NCBI GenBank assembly: GCA_030549175.1
Contig: JAUKUA010000002.1
Location: 2,604,001-2,668,000, forward strand
Direction: 5' to 3'
DNA: 64,000 nt
DNA from: Lasiosphaeris hirsuta
Lineage: Eukaryota; Ascomycota; Sordariomycetes; Sordariales; Lasiosphaeriaceae
Numbering within the stretch: the stretch's first letter is position 1; the number at the start of each line of letters is the position of its first letter. Positions 11,003 through 21,798 of the stretch are shown here, in pieces. The position numbers and the translations under genes are program-made. A model generated the notes under the pieces. That model made no database searches, had not been told where the DNA came from, and was given only the letters and a program-made list of their open reading frames with translations.

Positions 11003-13410
11003 TCAATATCTCGAGGGGCCTTTGATGGGATAGACATCCATAATAGCCTTGGGGCCAACCACCGGAGGGTAGCGGAGTGTGACCGGGACGTCCCGTGCGT
11101 CATATGTCGTCGCAGCAACGATGACTACCTCGCCGTTTTCGCCCTCGAGAGCTGCAGCGTCCTGTGCACGACGCACACATTCGCTGGCGACCCGGCAGGT
11201 GATAACTTCTTCAGGAGCGTTGAAGTACAGCGCGGCAGCTGTGTATCGAAGTCGGGGCCGGTCAAGAGCCTGAACAAGGACCGGGATCTGCTTCTGCGGG
11301 CGGGGCAACATTCCCTTGTTCTCCATCATGCCCGGCAAGTCAAGTTCGATGGCCTCATGAAGACCTGGCTCCGGAGGGGGCAATGGGTCCGGATGGGGTC
11401 CTGGTTGGGCCGGCATCTGGTCGTCTTGTGGTTCAGGGGTTCTCGCCTGGGGCGGGACAAAGCTGCTGCAGAAGAGCCCGTCATTGGCGATGGGACTGAT
11501 GGACGTGATGCGCCGGCCATTGTATCGGACGCAAACCACGGCTGAACTTGGATTGTGATCCCAATCGGGCTCAATGGTGAATGTGACATCTTTGTCCGGG
11601 CCTTTCTGCTTCAGGTTGTTGTGCGGCGCTCCCGAGGCAATCCATGGGTTCATATGGGATATGCTGTGCGTGTGCTTCGGCTTCTCTGACTTCACCAGGC
11701 CAATGCAGTCCTGAGGCAAGCCGCTGACGTCGGCATCAACAAGGGTGAATCCTGCGATATCTCGGGGAGACGAGCACTTTCCGACCAGGCTGTTGGTGAG
11801 GAGGCATCGCTTGCTCACGATTCCCACACAGTCCGGAGGGAGGAAGCGACCTCGAGAGGTAATGAGCTCGGGAACGTCCTGAAGGCATCCCATGAAAAGA
11901 AGCGACAAAACCGAAAAGACATGGTGCTTCGAAAAGATCTTGACTCCTGGCTCGTTGCCAGGCGGTGACGTGGCTTCCTTGAGAAACACGAACCGGATGT
12001 ACTGGTGGAGGAACTCGGTACGGAATCCCCATGCGCCCTCGACGACCTGTAGCTTCAGGGTTGAGGTGTCAACGAGCCGACCAAATATTTCGTAGTAGTA
12101 GCCCATTAGATATGCCTGAAATGCGCAAAAGGCGCTTACGTGCCTCAGGTCCATCATCTGAGGCGCAGATATGTCTTTGAAGATGCCGTTGTTGATATCT
12201 TCAAAGGAGATGCCGGTGGCGTGATGGTGGCACTCGCACAGCCCGTCCAGAAACTGCTGGTTTTTCGCGAGGCTGTAGTTGTTCGCGATGGAGCTGAGTG
12301 CTAGAGTGGTTCGCGTAACCGTGTTTCCTTCGTCGTAGAATGCGTACTCGATAGCTTTGCCGGGCTCGGTCGGCTTGCAAACTCCAAGGCCAACATGCTT
12401 TGCAACTCTCTGGCCGATTTTCCAAGCCGCCTGGCAGAGATTCTGGGCACCGAAATCGACTGGAAATCCTTTGATGGTCTCCCAAGGAACGAGCAGCGAA
12501 ACGGTGACAGAGCGAGATCTTTGAATCAACTTTGCGCTGTTTCCGAGTCTTGCTACTCCGTCTCGGAGGCGGGGCTCTTGGTAAACGACGAGGCAGCAGG
12601 CAGCTCCATTTGGCTCGCCGAAGCCAATATTGAGCCCCAAGTTGCGAAGAACTTTCGCAATCCCGCCGATGTCGGCTGAATAGGTCTCGAAGGATGGCTT
12701 GGTTGTACCTAGCATCCAGACAAGGAATTGCGTCAGATGTGTCGGGGCGCAGTTCATGTGCCCGTTGAGGACGACGCCATTTTGGATGAGCACGAGCTTG
12801 TTCTGCTCGGCATAATGGCTGACGCCACGAACACGGGCGGTCGATCTCCAACCGCTTATATGTGAGCCGTAGTGGGCTCTGAGAACGTCCTCTCCGACGG
12901 GGCCGAGGTCAAAAAGGGCTTTCAAGACCGCATAGAAGATACCATTTGCGGTTTCTCTGTCGGTGAAATTGTCCACGGCTGCCACAACGCATGTCATAAC
13001 GCTGGTGAAGAGAGGCAGTTCCTAAACCAATGATCAGCGGGAGGACTTGAAAGGATTGGCGACAGGCATGCGACTCAGGACTGATCAGGACTTACATGCA
13101 GTAGATCGTTGGGGTTTTTCAAAACCTTTTTGGCATCTGGCTCCCAAATCTTGAGGGGCCGACCGTTGGAAAGCAACCACAAGTGGCTACGCCACGCCTT
13201 ATTGAAGTCGACAAGGTCGAGGATGCCACGGCGTTGCACAACGCTGGACTCGGTGCCGTTCAGCAATGTGAGCAGTGCCTTGTCGTTGCTCACTGCCGTC
13301 CACCAGTTTCCATTTCTGCGACCGTGAGCAAAGATGCTCGCGACATCGCCAATGCCCACACCAAGTTCCAGCAGCGCCTGTTGGGCGCTGTTGACCTTGA
13401 CTTCGGACAT
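11003..13410 (-). CDS. 777-aa protein of unknown function
   Basis: Two exons, 13410-13096 and 13021-11003, are joined in phase 0 by a 75-nt GT-AG intron. The junction reads NPNDLLH/ELPLFTSV. I do not recognise a catalytic domain. Residues 1-105 are helical (it begins MSEVKVNSAQQALLELG). The centre has mixed alpha/beta character with aromatic and cysteine residues, including CECHHHATG. A proline-rich linker lies near residue 600 (PQARTPEPQDDQMPAQPG). The end is a compact beta-rich segment. There is no signal peptide and no clear membrane helix. A long uninterrupted second exon and a normal codon pattern argue for a real gene. A plus-strand frame at 10820-11545 is its shadow. Confidence 0.82.
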
Positions 13411-13437
13411 GTCGACGAGGGATCGCGGAGGGCAGAA

Positions 13438-13549
13438 GTGAGGGTGGAAGAGGGTGAGAAGGAGAGTGAGAAAGTGAGAGAGTGAGAAGGGGAGTGAGAG
13501 GATGAGAAGGAGAGTGAGAGGGTGAGAGAGTAAGAAGGATAGAGAGGGT
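13438..13549. repeat. purine-rich (GAGAGTGA)n-like imperfect repeat
   Basis: About 110 nt of imperfect GAGAGTGAGAA/GTGAGAG repeats start roughly 28 nt upstream of the minus-strand ATG at 13410. On the coding strand this is a CT-rich tract, a common feature of fungal promoters and leaders. Confidence 0.7.
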
Positions 13550-14203
13550 CAAGATGGTTATTTGAACTGTAGGAAAAGTTCAGAATTGTGCTCCTCCTGT
13601 AAGGGTTAAAACTTTTCTTTTTGGGAGGGGACTGGTAGGGTGTCGAGGAACCGTGAAGCCGGTTCGCTCTTTCCATGTTGAACTCAAGGCCAGTGTCGCA
13701 CAGTGAGCGAGGCTGTATTGAATCGCTGGTTGGCTGGGAGTCGTGAACTGGCCCGAGTGTAAGTCGCGCTAGCAATCAAAAAGAACAACAATGAAGGCAC
13801 AGCCGGACCCAGGATATGGAGCAGCCGAACCGTCAAATACAGTGACTCCGAGTCTTCGTCGTCTGAAGAACATATCTCCCTCCGGAGAACATGTGGATAA
13901 GGTAACTAAACAACCAAGAGAATCATGAAATAGCCACAGAAGAATCATATACAAAAGTCGTAGTCCTATCAAAAGACTGCGGCTCTTGATGATAAGACTA
14001 CGAGTCTTGTGGTATCAGTTTCTTAGCGGGAACTTGAAATTATATGAATAAATCAAACTATCTATGATCAGAAGATCTCTTCTTGCACATAAGAAGCTGG
14101 CTGCAGAAGACATGTAATAGAATGAATGTATTGTATTGTATGAAGAAGTAGTAGTAGCTAAGGCAGATAATAAAGAGACATGTGAGGACGGCTTCTTATA
14201 CAC

Positions 14204-14647
14204 AAAAGAGAGTAGCATCCGGCATCAAAGAACAAGCTATTGTCAAGCACATGGTAGCGGCGGCGCAGAAGCAGAACCACGGACAAGCTCTACAGCGCTG
14301 AGCACACAGTAAACGAACTGAAGGGCACAATCAATCGCGCACACGCAAACATCACAACGGTAACGAAGCAGGATGGCGACCGACAGCTCAAAGACCTGCA
14401 CTTCCGGATCGACGAGCCCGGCTTCATTGTGTACAGACACAACGGTGGGGCGTTCAAGGACCCCATCCTGATCCCAAGAAATATACTGTACGTGAGACTC
14501 TCACACTCCGGGTACATAGGACAGATCATGGGACCCGGCCTGATCACAGAGGACGCAGCGATGCTGGAGAAATGGGGCATCATCCCTAATGGCATGGGAG
14601 GATGGAAAATGGCGAGAACGAGTCGTGAGAAAGTGGAATGGGAATGA
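14204..14647 (+). pseudogene. possible gene relic, broken frame
   Basis: Two frames read like protein one after another. The first (about 14204-14300) contains KEQAIVKHMVAAAQKQNHGQ and stops. The second (14258-14647) continues with NELKGTINRAHANITTV, DLHFRIDEPGFIVYRHNGG and GPGLITEDAAMLEKWGIIP. No ATG opens the second frame early. A one-base shift near 14300 or an intron would be needed to connect them. The family is not recognised, and the AT-rich flank suggests a decayed gene or element fragment. Confidence 0.3.
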
Positions 14648-15535
14648 TGGAAGGAAACAAAGCAACAAAGCATGATTTGCTTTGTTTGATGTTTTCGCTG
14701 CCTTTGGCCCAACATCAACAACAATCCGATGAGCGGAGGTGTTATGGATAGCAGATTTTGCAGGCCTTCTTTCCCAGGCAGTCCTGGATGATTTCATGTT
14801 CTTGAAACTCAATCACACTTTGCTACCTTCCTTCAACAAGCGAGCCGGAGCACGGGTCCTGTTTGCGACGCGATGCTGCGTGTCACAACAACGTCACCCG
14901 ATATCTCGCCCCGACATCTTTCCAGCCAGCTTTTGTTCTAAGTTCAGTGTCTGGCTCCGTGTGGCTCCCCCAGGGGGCTATGTTCCTGACTGTGCTGCCA
15001 GTGAGCGTTGTCCACTATTCCAGTGCGACACCTCTCTTGTGTGTATATCTCCGCGGCTGCGTGAAACCCTGGTAAATGGTCATGGAAGGAAGAGCAAAAA
15101 GGAAACAGCAAAAGAGAAAGCAGGCGCAAAACCACCTAGGTCCAAGTCAGTCGGAAAACGGAGCGGCGATGAGATCACGCGTTCTGGTTGTGATTCTTGG
15201 ATGCGAGAATGAATGGATCGCGACTGCCCCTTTGTATTTCGCTGCCGCGCTATATATTCTTGTTGAATAAATAAACGCTGATATTCAACAGGAGTTGCTT
15301 CAGAATGACGCGTAGTCGAATTTTGGTAATTAGATCTTAACCTGATGGCAGATCAGAAAAGGGGGGGGATGTGGCTGTCATTCCCCAAAGTCCCTTAAAT
15401 GTATCTTTAATGCATGGAAAACACGCTCATGAAGGCAAATGAGGGCTCGTGGAGGCAATAGGGAGATCCTTTGCAGGTATGCGCAGGACAATATACATCC
15501 TATGCATGTTTGACTAGACACAAACTTTGGAGACA

Positions 15536-16912
15536 TCACCTTCCCAAGTTCCCCACAACGCTCCCCACCATGACAGCAACCTCCCTCTCCCACTGGCCTC
15601 CCTTTTCTCTATCTCCGTTACCCTTGACCCTGCTACTCCCAGTTGCGATAGAGCTCGGTACTTGACTGCCCCTGACGACACACTCTCGGATTGCTTCCCC
15701 GACGCTTTGCCTGTTCGATTTCAGCGTTCTTGCTGACACCCCCCCCTTGTTCACGATATCCTGAACTCGCGAAGCTAGACCCCCGGCCATAGTCCTCCAG
15801 AAGTAGCTCGCCAACGACCCGGTCTCGAGATGGGCAAGCAACGGTTGCAGCATATTACCTCCCTTCTCACCCCCTATCGTCTTCCCACCTAAAGTTTGCA
15901 GGGGATGTGTAGGCACCTTTGTCCCTTCCAGGACGGTCTCGAGCGCAACGACGTTTTGACATCTCGCACTCACCTCCGCAAGCGTCCTTTCCAAGCTCGG
16001 CAGCGTTGCTAACGCCCGCGACAGCCCGGCGACACTACTTTGCAGCGCCGACCTCAGATACACCTCAAGCGCCTGCAGCATCAGTGTCGGTGCCCACTTT
16101 TCGCCTTTTATCAGGCTCGTCGGCGAGAGTAGGTACAACGTCGTCAAGGCTGAGATGGTACGGGCCTTGATCTCCTCCGATTGCGCATACGTCGGGGTCG
16201 AGCCCGATGCGGACCCCATCGAGAACTCACGGATGATTCGCTCGGCTGTGTCGCGCACTGAACGCTCGACGGGGATGACGACGGCCTCGCGGACGGCGCG
16301 GACGGCATCAACACGGTCAAGGCCAAAGCCTTCGGACCCTGGAACTGACGGGGCGGAGAGGAGTTCCCGTAGAGAGAGGAGAGAGTGTGTGCAACGGACA
16401 AGGGCGCGGTGGTCCTCTTTATTGCGGGACGTCGGAGGGGCGGATGGGGAGGCCAGCTCCGAGTGCTGGATCTCTAGCTGGCGACCGAGCTGTAGGCAAC
16501 GGCCAACGGCACGGCCAAGCCGCAGTGTCTCCCACAGATGAGAGGCGACCTGGCGGACCTCCTCGGCCTCGGCATGTTTTTGGATGACCTCCTTCTCGAG
16601 CTGCCTGTAGCTGTCGTTGAGGGTCTTGATCTGGGCGTCGACATCGGCGACGATACGGGCGCTGGCGGCGTTCTGGTTCTTGGTGTGGGTGAGCAGAGGG
16701 ATGGCGGAGCGGGTGGTCAGGACATCGATGTGCGAGTCGATCTCCTGGATATCGAAGAGGACGCGCGAGAGGGGCGTCGAGAGGTCGAGGGGCGCATCGT
16801 TGGGGTTGTTGGTTGCGAGCACTAGCGTGTTGGCGAACTCGGATGGGCTGAAGGCAGGGTCAAGGAAGGTCTCGTAGTCGATGTACGACGGCTCGTCGTC
16901 GTTGGCGCTCAT
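15536..16912 (-). CDS. COG5: conserved oligomeric Golgi complex subunit 5
   Basis: A single exon encodes 458 aa, starting at MSANDDEPSYIDYETFLDPA. An in-frame ATG 31 codons upstream exists but precedes the conserved start. The N-terminal part (SYIDYETFLDPAFSPSEFAN, then FDIQEIDSHIDVLTTRSA) is the signature of fungal Cog5, followed by helical coiled-coil segments (about residues 60-160) and the helical bundle. COG is the eight-subunit tether for retrograde intra-Golgi vesicles, and Cog5 belongs to lobe B. At 458 residues it matches fungal Cog5 and is much shorter than the animal protein. It acts at the cytosolic face of Golgi membranes. Confidence 0.9.
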   Translation of the reverse strand: MSANDDEPSYIDYETFLDPAFSPSEFANTLVLATNNPNDAPLDLSTPLSRVLFDIQEIDSHIDVLTTRSAIPLLTHTKNQNAASARIVADVDAQIKTLNDSYRQLEKEVIQKHAEAEEVRQVASHLWETLRLGRAVGRCLQLGRQLEIQHSELASPSAPPTSRNKEDHRALVRCTHSLLSLRELLSAPSVPGSEGFGLDRVDAVRAVREAVVIPVERSVRDTAERIIREFSMGSASGSTPTYAQSEEIKARTISALTTLYLLSPTSLIKGEKWAPTLMLQALEVYLRSALQSSVAGLSRALATLPSLERTLAEVSARCQNVVALETVLEGTKVPTHPLQTLGGKTIGGEKGGNMLQPLLAHLETGSLASYFWRTMAGGLASRVQDIVNKGGVSARTLKSNRQSVGEAIRECVVRGSQVPSSIATGSSRVKGNGDREKGGQWEREVAVMVGSVVGNLGR

Positions 16913-17767
16913 CGTGTCTTGCTGTCTGCTGGTTGCTGCTGCCGTTGCCCACGACACGGTAAACAATTGTGGGGTGGGGGGGAGGGGGGCGCCGACGCGA
17001 TTCAATCAATTCAATTCGAGAGGCCGGCAAGTTCCACCAGAGAGCCGCAATTTGGAGCTGGGGTGGTGCAGCTGGCTTGGGCAGTGGCGCATCCGGTGCT
17101 CACCGCCCCGCATTGAGAGCAGAGTGGCTTGCTTCAGTGAGGTCATGGAGGGGTCAGTCCCGCGGGTCTTCGGGGTCCTGCAGCCTCTCCAGTTCCCGCT
17201 GTGCTAGAGACTAAGCACTTTCTCCATACCTTACGCACTGATACGATGCCTGCCGATAAGTAACCCCCGGGCCTCCTCGATACCCAAATGCCTGGAAGTC
17301 TGGCTCGGTTGAAATCGGCCTGAGGACCAACGAACAGGCAGCGCGCAGGCATTCATACCATTCAGCAATTGGATTAGGTCTGGCCTAGGCGGGCAGGACT
17401 TCCCAAGCTAGTTGCAAGTTGCTGAGTGTGTCGCATTGACCATTGACGATTGACATCAGGCCGGTTCATTACTACTACCCTAGCGTTGCGGTTGGCCCCA
17501 GAGCCAGCCTCCCCACTTTTTGAGTGATTAAAACTGCCTACCAAACTGCCCTGGAAGTGCCCTGCTCATGGCCTGCTCCGTGGATCCCGCATCGTGAAAA
17601 ACAGCCACTCCTTGGCCTTTATAGTCGCGCGCACTTGCAGCCGTTCCGGCTGTCCCGCCCAATGCCCAATACCTAGTAGTTACTACAATACATCAGCACC
17701 TGCACCTCGTCTCGGGCCCTCCCCAGAGACGCACCCCCATGTGCTGCTGCCCGTTCCAACCGCAGCC
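16913..17767. other. divergent promoter region
   Basis: This 855-nt stretch separates the start codons of COG5 (-) and the DUF2434-like gene (+). A plus-strand frame opens at 17594 in phase with the latter, but the ATG at 17768 has the conserved-looking start. No other feature is seen. Confidence 0.5.
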
Positions 17768-19607
17768 ATGACCATCATCAACGCCCGCGACATTGTCGCC
17801 TTCCCGGGCGGCGCCAACGCGAGCGATACCCTCATCGGCGACGTCCACTTCAACCTGACGACTCTCGATTTCTGGAACTACACCCTCTTCTCGAATGGCA
17901 CTCTGTCCAATGGCTCGTGGTGCATCCTGACCTTCCCGCCCTATGCGCCGTCCCTCGTCCTCGACAATGGCACCTTTGTCAACGTGACATGGTGCTACCA
18001 CCCCGTCAACCCCATTGGCACCCGCGCTGGCATCGGCATTGGGTTCGCGGTCGTGTTCGCCATTGCTCTTGGCCTGTCGCTCATGGCCCTCCACAAGCAT
18101 GGCAGACTTCACCTCCCCGCGGAAAAGCGCTTCTGGCCCATTGGGAGGAGATGGCAGTGGTATTGGGCCATATTCGCCTGCGCCACCGCCTTGATCAGCC
18201 TGTTTACCACCGTCGACGTCGACCGATACTATCTGCCCGAGCTGCCTATTGTTCTAACCTCTTTCTTCTGGTATCTGATGCAGATGGGAGCTACCGCTAT
18301 CGTCTGGGAGGCTGTGCGACACTGGGGAAGTTGGATGGAGAGGCAGTATATTGACCCAAACCCCTTCGTCTTGTCTCAAGACGACGCGAGGTCCAAGTTC
18401 GAATTATATGTGCCCCTGGCCTTCTACTTCTTCCTGTGGATGGTACGCCCCCCGACCCCCTCGACCCCCTCGACCCCCTTTGATCAACCATTCTCAAAGG
18501 GATGCCTCGGGACTAACGTGTTCATAGAACTTCTTCATCATTATTCCTCGCAACTGGGGCAACATCGAGCTTCAGCGCTACCCTGAACAGATCGTCAACG
18601 ACGCCATCCCTACCGCCACTGATGGACGCTTCAAGGCCGGCGCCTTTCTTCTCCTCGCTTGCTGGCTCGTTACTGTCTTCTACCTCCGCCATTCGATCAA
18701 GCACTATCGAGAACGCAACCGAGGCATCATCAATCGCATCGTCGGCCTTGTCCGCTTCACCCCCCTCCGGTTCCTCCTTATCCTCCCTCTGGGGCTCATT
18801 GTTGTCGCCTACCAGGCCCTGGCCGCCTGGAAATTTAATTGGAGCCCTCTCAACGTGAAGGGCAACAACGCTGCAATTTACGCCGGGGGCTACGCTCCAA
18901 CTCTACTCATCATATTCGTTCAAATCATATGGGGATTTGTCACCCCCAACGAAGACCTCGAGCTACAGCGACAACGCCGAATTCGCGGCGCAGACATTGA
19001 TCGCGAGCTTGGTCTTTCACAAAAACCTGCATGGTGGCGCCGTGCTCGCGCGGATTTTGTGCCCAACGAGCATATGCGCGACCGCATCGCGCGTAATGTG
19101 CGCGAAATCGGCGGCGGGAAAGCTACGGCGCGCAATCTTGAGGCGAGGCGTGAGGCCGTAGCAGCTTCCCCGACTGCTCTTCCGACTGTTGACGATGTCG
19201 AATTGGAATCCATGTCTCAAAGACCGCTGTCGCTGTCGAAGCAGGCCACGGACTTACTCGGTCCCATTTCACCCGGCGACTTTTCTGGCGCCCGTATGAT
19301 GGCCGAGCGGTACGGTGGCAAGTCAGACCGACGTCGGACCGAACGGACGGTGGCGGTGGCTGCTGGCATGCTGTTCCCCGACACCGATCCAGTTGCTGCG
19401 GCAGCGGCTGCAGCAAGCCGGCGCGCCGAGCTTATGACGGACGGGCCGTCACCTGGGTTAGCGCCGCCGCCGTATGTTGAGCGGGGTAGAGCGGCGACGA
19501 CTTCACCGGAGTCGAGGCCTACGATGATGGGCAGGGGAATCAGCACTGATACGACGAACAGCACCAACGGACCGCCGCAGCAGATTAGAAGTATGCTAGA
19601 CCTTTAG
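17768..19607 (+). CDS. fungal multi-pass membrane protein, DUF2434-like
   Basis: Two exons, 17768-18442 and 18528-19607, give 584 aa with a GT-AG intron in phase 0. That intron contains three near-copies of GACCCCCTC. The N-terminal ~75 residues are extracellular or lumenal-like, with several N-glycosylation sequons (NAS, NLT, NYT, NGT, NGS, NVT). At least seven hydrophobic helices follow, for example GIGFAVVFAIALGLSLMAL, WYWAIFACATALISLF-like, LPIVLTSFFWYLMQM, YVPLAFYFFLWM and FLLILPLGLIVVAYQALAAW. The C-terminal ~200 residues are cytosolic, charged and Ala/Ser/Pro-rich. The layout matches the Ascomycota-specific DUF2434 membrane family; its function is not known. The intron removes an in-frame stop and restores NFFIIIPRNWGNIELQRYP. 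Confidence 0.88.
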
Positions 19608-21798
19608 TCGTCTAGTGCTGATGGATCTACTTCGGACCCTGCGGGTAGCGAGCCGCGAGGTCACCCACCATGGTCAACAGCGTGATGCCTTTCACAGCAC
19701 CGTCAATGATGCCGGCGTCTCGTTGCATCTCGCATTGCGATCGACGGTACAGGCATTGGGCGAACCGCATCGCATAACCACTCTCCGTTGTCAAAGTTGA
19801 CACATCTTCGTCGGCAACATGCGATCGCTATCAGTTAGAGGACGTTTGGAGTTTAGGGAATTTATTATATCATGTACATGGATGGCGTTTAGGAGATAAT
19901 TTGGTTATGGGTTCGGCGATATGACACGGAATGGCAGAACTGTCATGGCGGCTTTGGATAGGGGTTCCACAGCGGGAAATTCTAGACAGGTGGACGCCGT
20001 ATTGTATTTTCGGCTTTGGGTTCGCTTCCCAAATATGAATGAACCGAGAACAAACGGACGATGGCATCCGAGTCTCAGGCAAAATAAAAACAAATCAGTT
20101 CAAAATCACTCTCCTCAGGTATCACATTGAAATCATCACCTATCCAACGTCAGTAAACCCCTCACTGTACATACTTCTAGGGCTCACCCCGTCTTACCTC
20201 TTGCCCCTCCGGATCTTCCGAGCCAGTTGTCCAAGAAGCCCGCGCCAACGTCATCCTTTGCTCTTTCGGATGCCCCGGACCCACCTCATCTGCTTGCATC
20301 TCCGTTTTCCTCTTTCCGTTCTCCTTGCTTTGTTGTGCGTATGAGATAATCCAGCCCCTGACTGGCCCTGCCAAAGGGGCGCAACGCATCTTTACCGCAT
20401 TACGAACGGGACCACGATATCACAGATTTCTTTTCAGAAAGGCTTTGGCCGCAATCGCAAAACTGAGCACCATGGAAACGAGAAACCTTGCAACAAGTTG
20501 AAAGCCACACCATCTATACTACCTATCACATGTTCACCAAACACCCCTCCATACGGTTTCCTCTCAGCGAATCCCCAATAAACCCACCAACCAGCCGGCC
20601 TGAGCAATTGATGCGCCTCTACTTTCCCCATCTCACAGGTTCCATTTAACCAAAGTAATAACAATAACTACATCAGAAAAAGAAAAAAAGGAAAAGAAAC
20701 CCGCGGATGTACACGGGGTACCGAGCCCGATCACGCATTCATTCCTATTGCGTCGGTCCGCCCTCCGCCACTTTTCCCATCTTAAATATTCCCAACACCA
20801 GATAGGGCGTCCCCGACGGCTATGGTGGGTAACCCGGACAATTCATGCCAGCGACAACTCCGAAACATAAGCGAGGCAATGGGAATCGAAAGAGCTCGCC
20901 TCGAAATAAGCGAACATATAGATAGGCTGGTTTGTTGGTTGATATTCAAGGGATGTAGGTAGTGAGGTAGGTAGATTGGTTCCTGTGCCTAGCTTTCGTT
21001 TCATCAAGTCATCTCGTCGTTATCGTCATGTCCATGTGCTATTGCCATCCGTCCGTCCGGCCCAGCCCATCAAGTGTGCTGCCATTAACAAATATCCAGA
21101 GTTTCTTCATAATATTTTGCCTCTCCCTCAAAGCTGAGAGCTGTGGCATTGGTGGGTATCCCTGATATCCTGTTTCCCGACCTGGTTCCTTCATCGTTCG
21201 TCGTGACCAAAGGAAAAATATTCATAACGTAGCATAACCGATAATCCCCAAGAGATTGCAAACACTTCTAGGTCGCTCGTCCCCAGCCCATAAAGCAAAC
21301 TGCCCCGGCCAGACAAATAGAGGACAGGAAACAAAACCGAGATTGCCGCAGATAAGGACCATAACGTTTGGTAATTGTGTGCGAAATAGCGAGCGAATCC
21401 GGAATAAATATGGTATCAAATGCCCGAGCCTCAAATAGTGAGTGATGATGTATATCCCCAAAGCCGTATTGATGCAGCGAGTGTAGATGGTGGTCAGATG
21501 ACTGGTATCGTAGGAAAAGAATATGCCAAGATGCCAACCGACCGCAATGAAGCCATCATTGTATTGCCCAGCCCAAACGCCTCGCAGTAAACAGCCGAAC
21601 CAAACATAACTCGAACAAGGAAAAAAAAAAAACGAGTCAAAAAGTAAAGCGAGCTTGAAAGCACCTGTCGATAAGTTGTTGGCCTCTCGGAGGCAGCGCG
21701 CCCTGGCTGGTCGCGCCCGCATGTTGCTCACGTATCCTGGGTATCATAAATCGTCAAGTCAACATCATTTGAAGACGTGGGTAGTCCTTGACTATCGC
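19608..21798. other. convergent 3' intergenic region
   Basis: This 2.2-kb stretch lies between the stops of the DUF2434-like gene (+) and the C2H2 factor gene (-). It probably contains a long 3' UTR of the transcription factor. ORFs such as 21222-21731 (-) show no domain, and I support no gene or repeat here. Confidence 0.45.

Larger units (their letters stand above)
13411..15535. other. intergenic region with AT-rich part
   Basis: This 2.1-kb stretch lies between the 5' end of the 777-aa protein gene and the 3' end of COG5. It contains the CT/GA tract at 13438-13549, an AT-rich stretch at about 13900-14230, the coding-like relic at about 14204-14647, and a G run near 15360. No intact gene is supported. 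Confidence 0.4.

Noticed and set aside
10820..11545. 241-codon plus-strand ORF
   Set aside because: Antisense to the C-terminus of the 777-aa protein and begins in an A-rich tract (Lys repeats).
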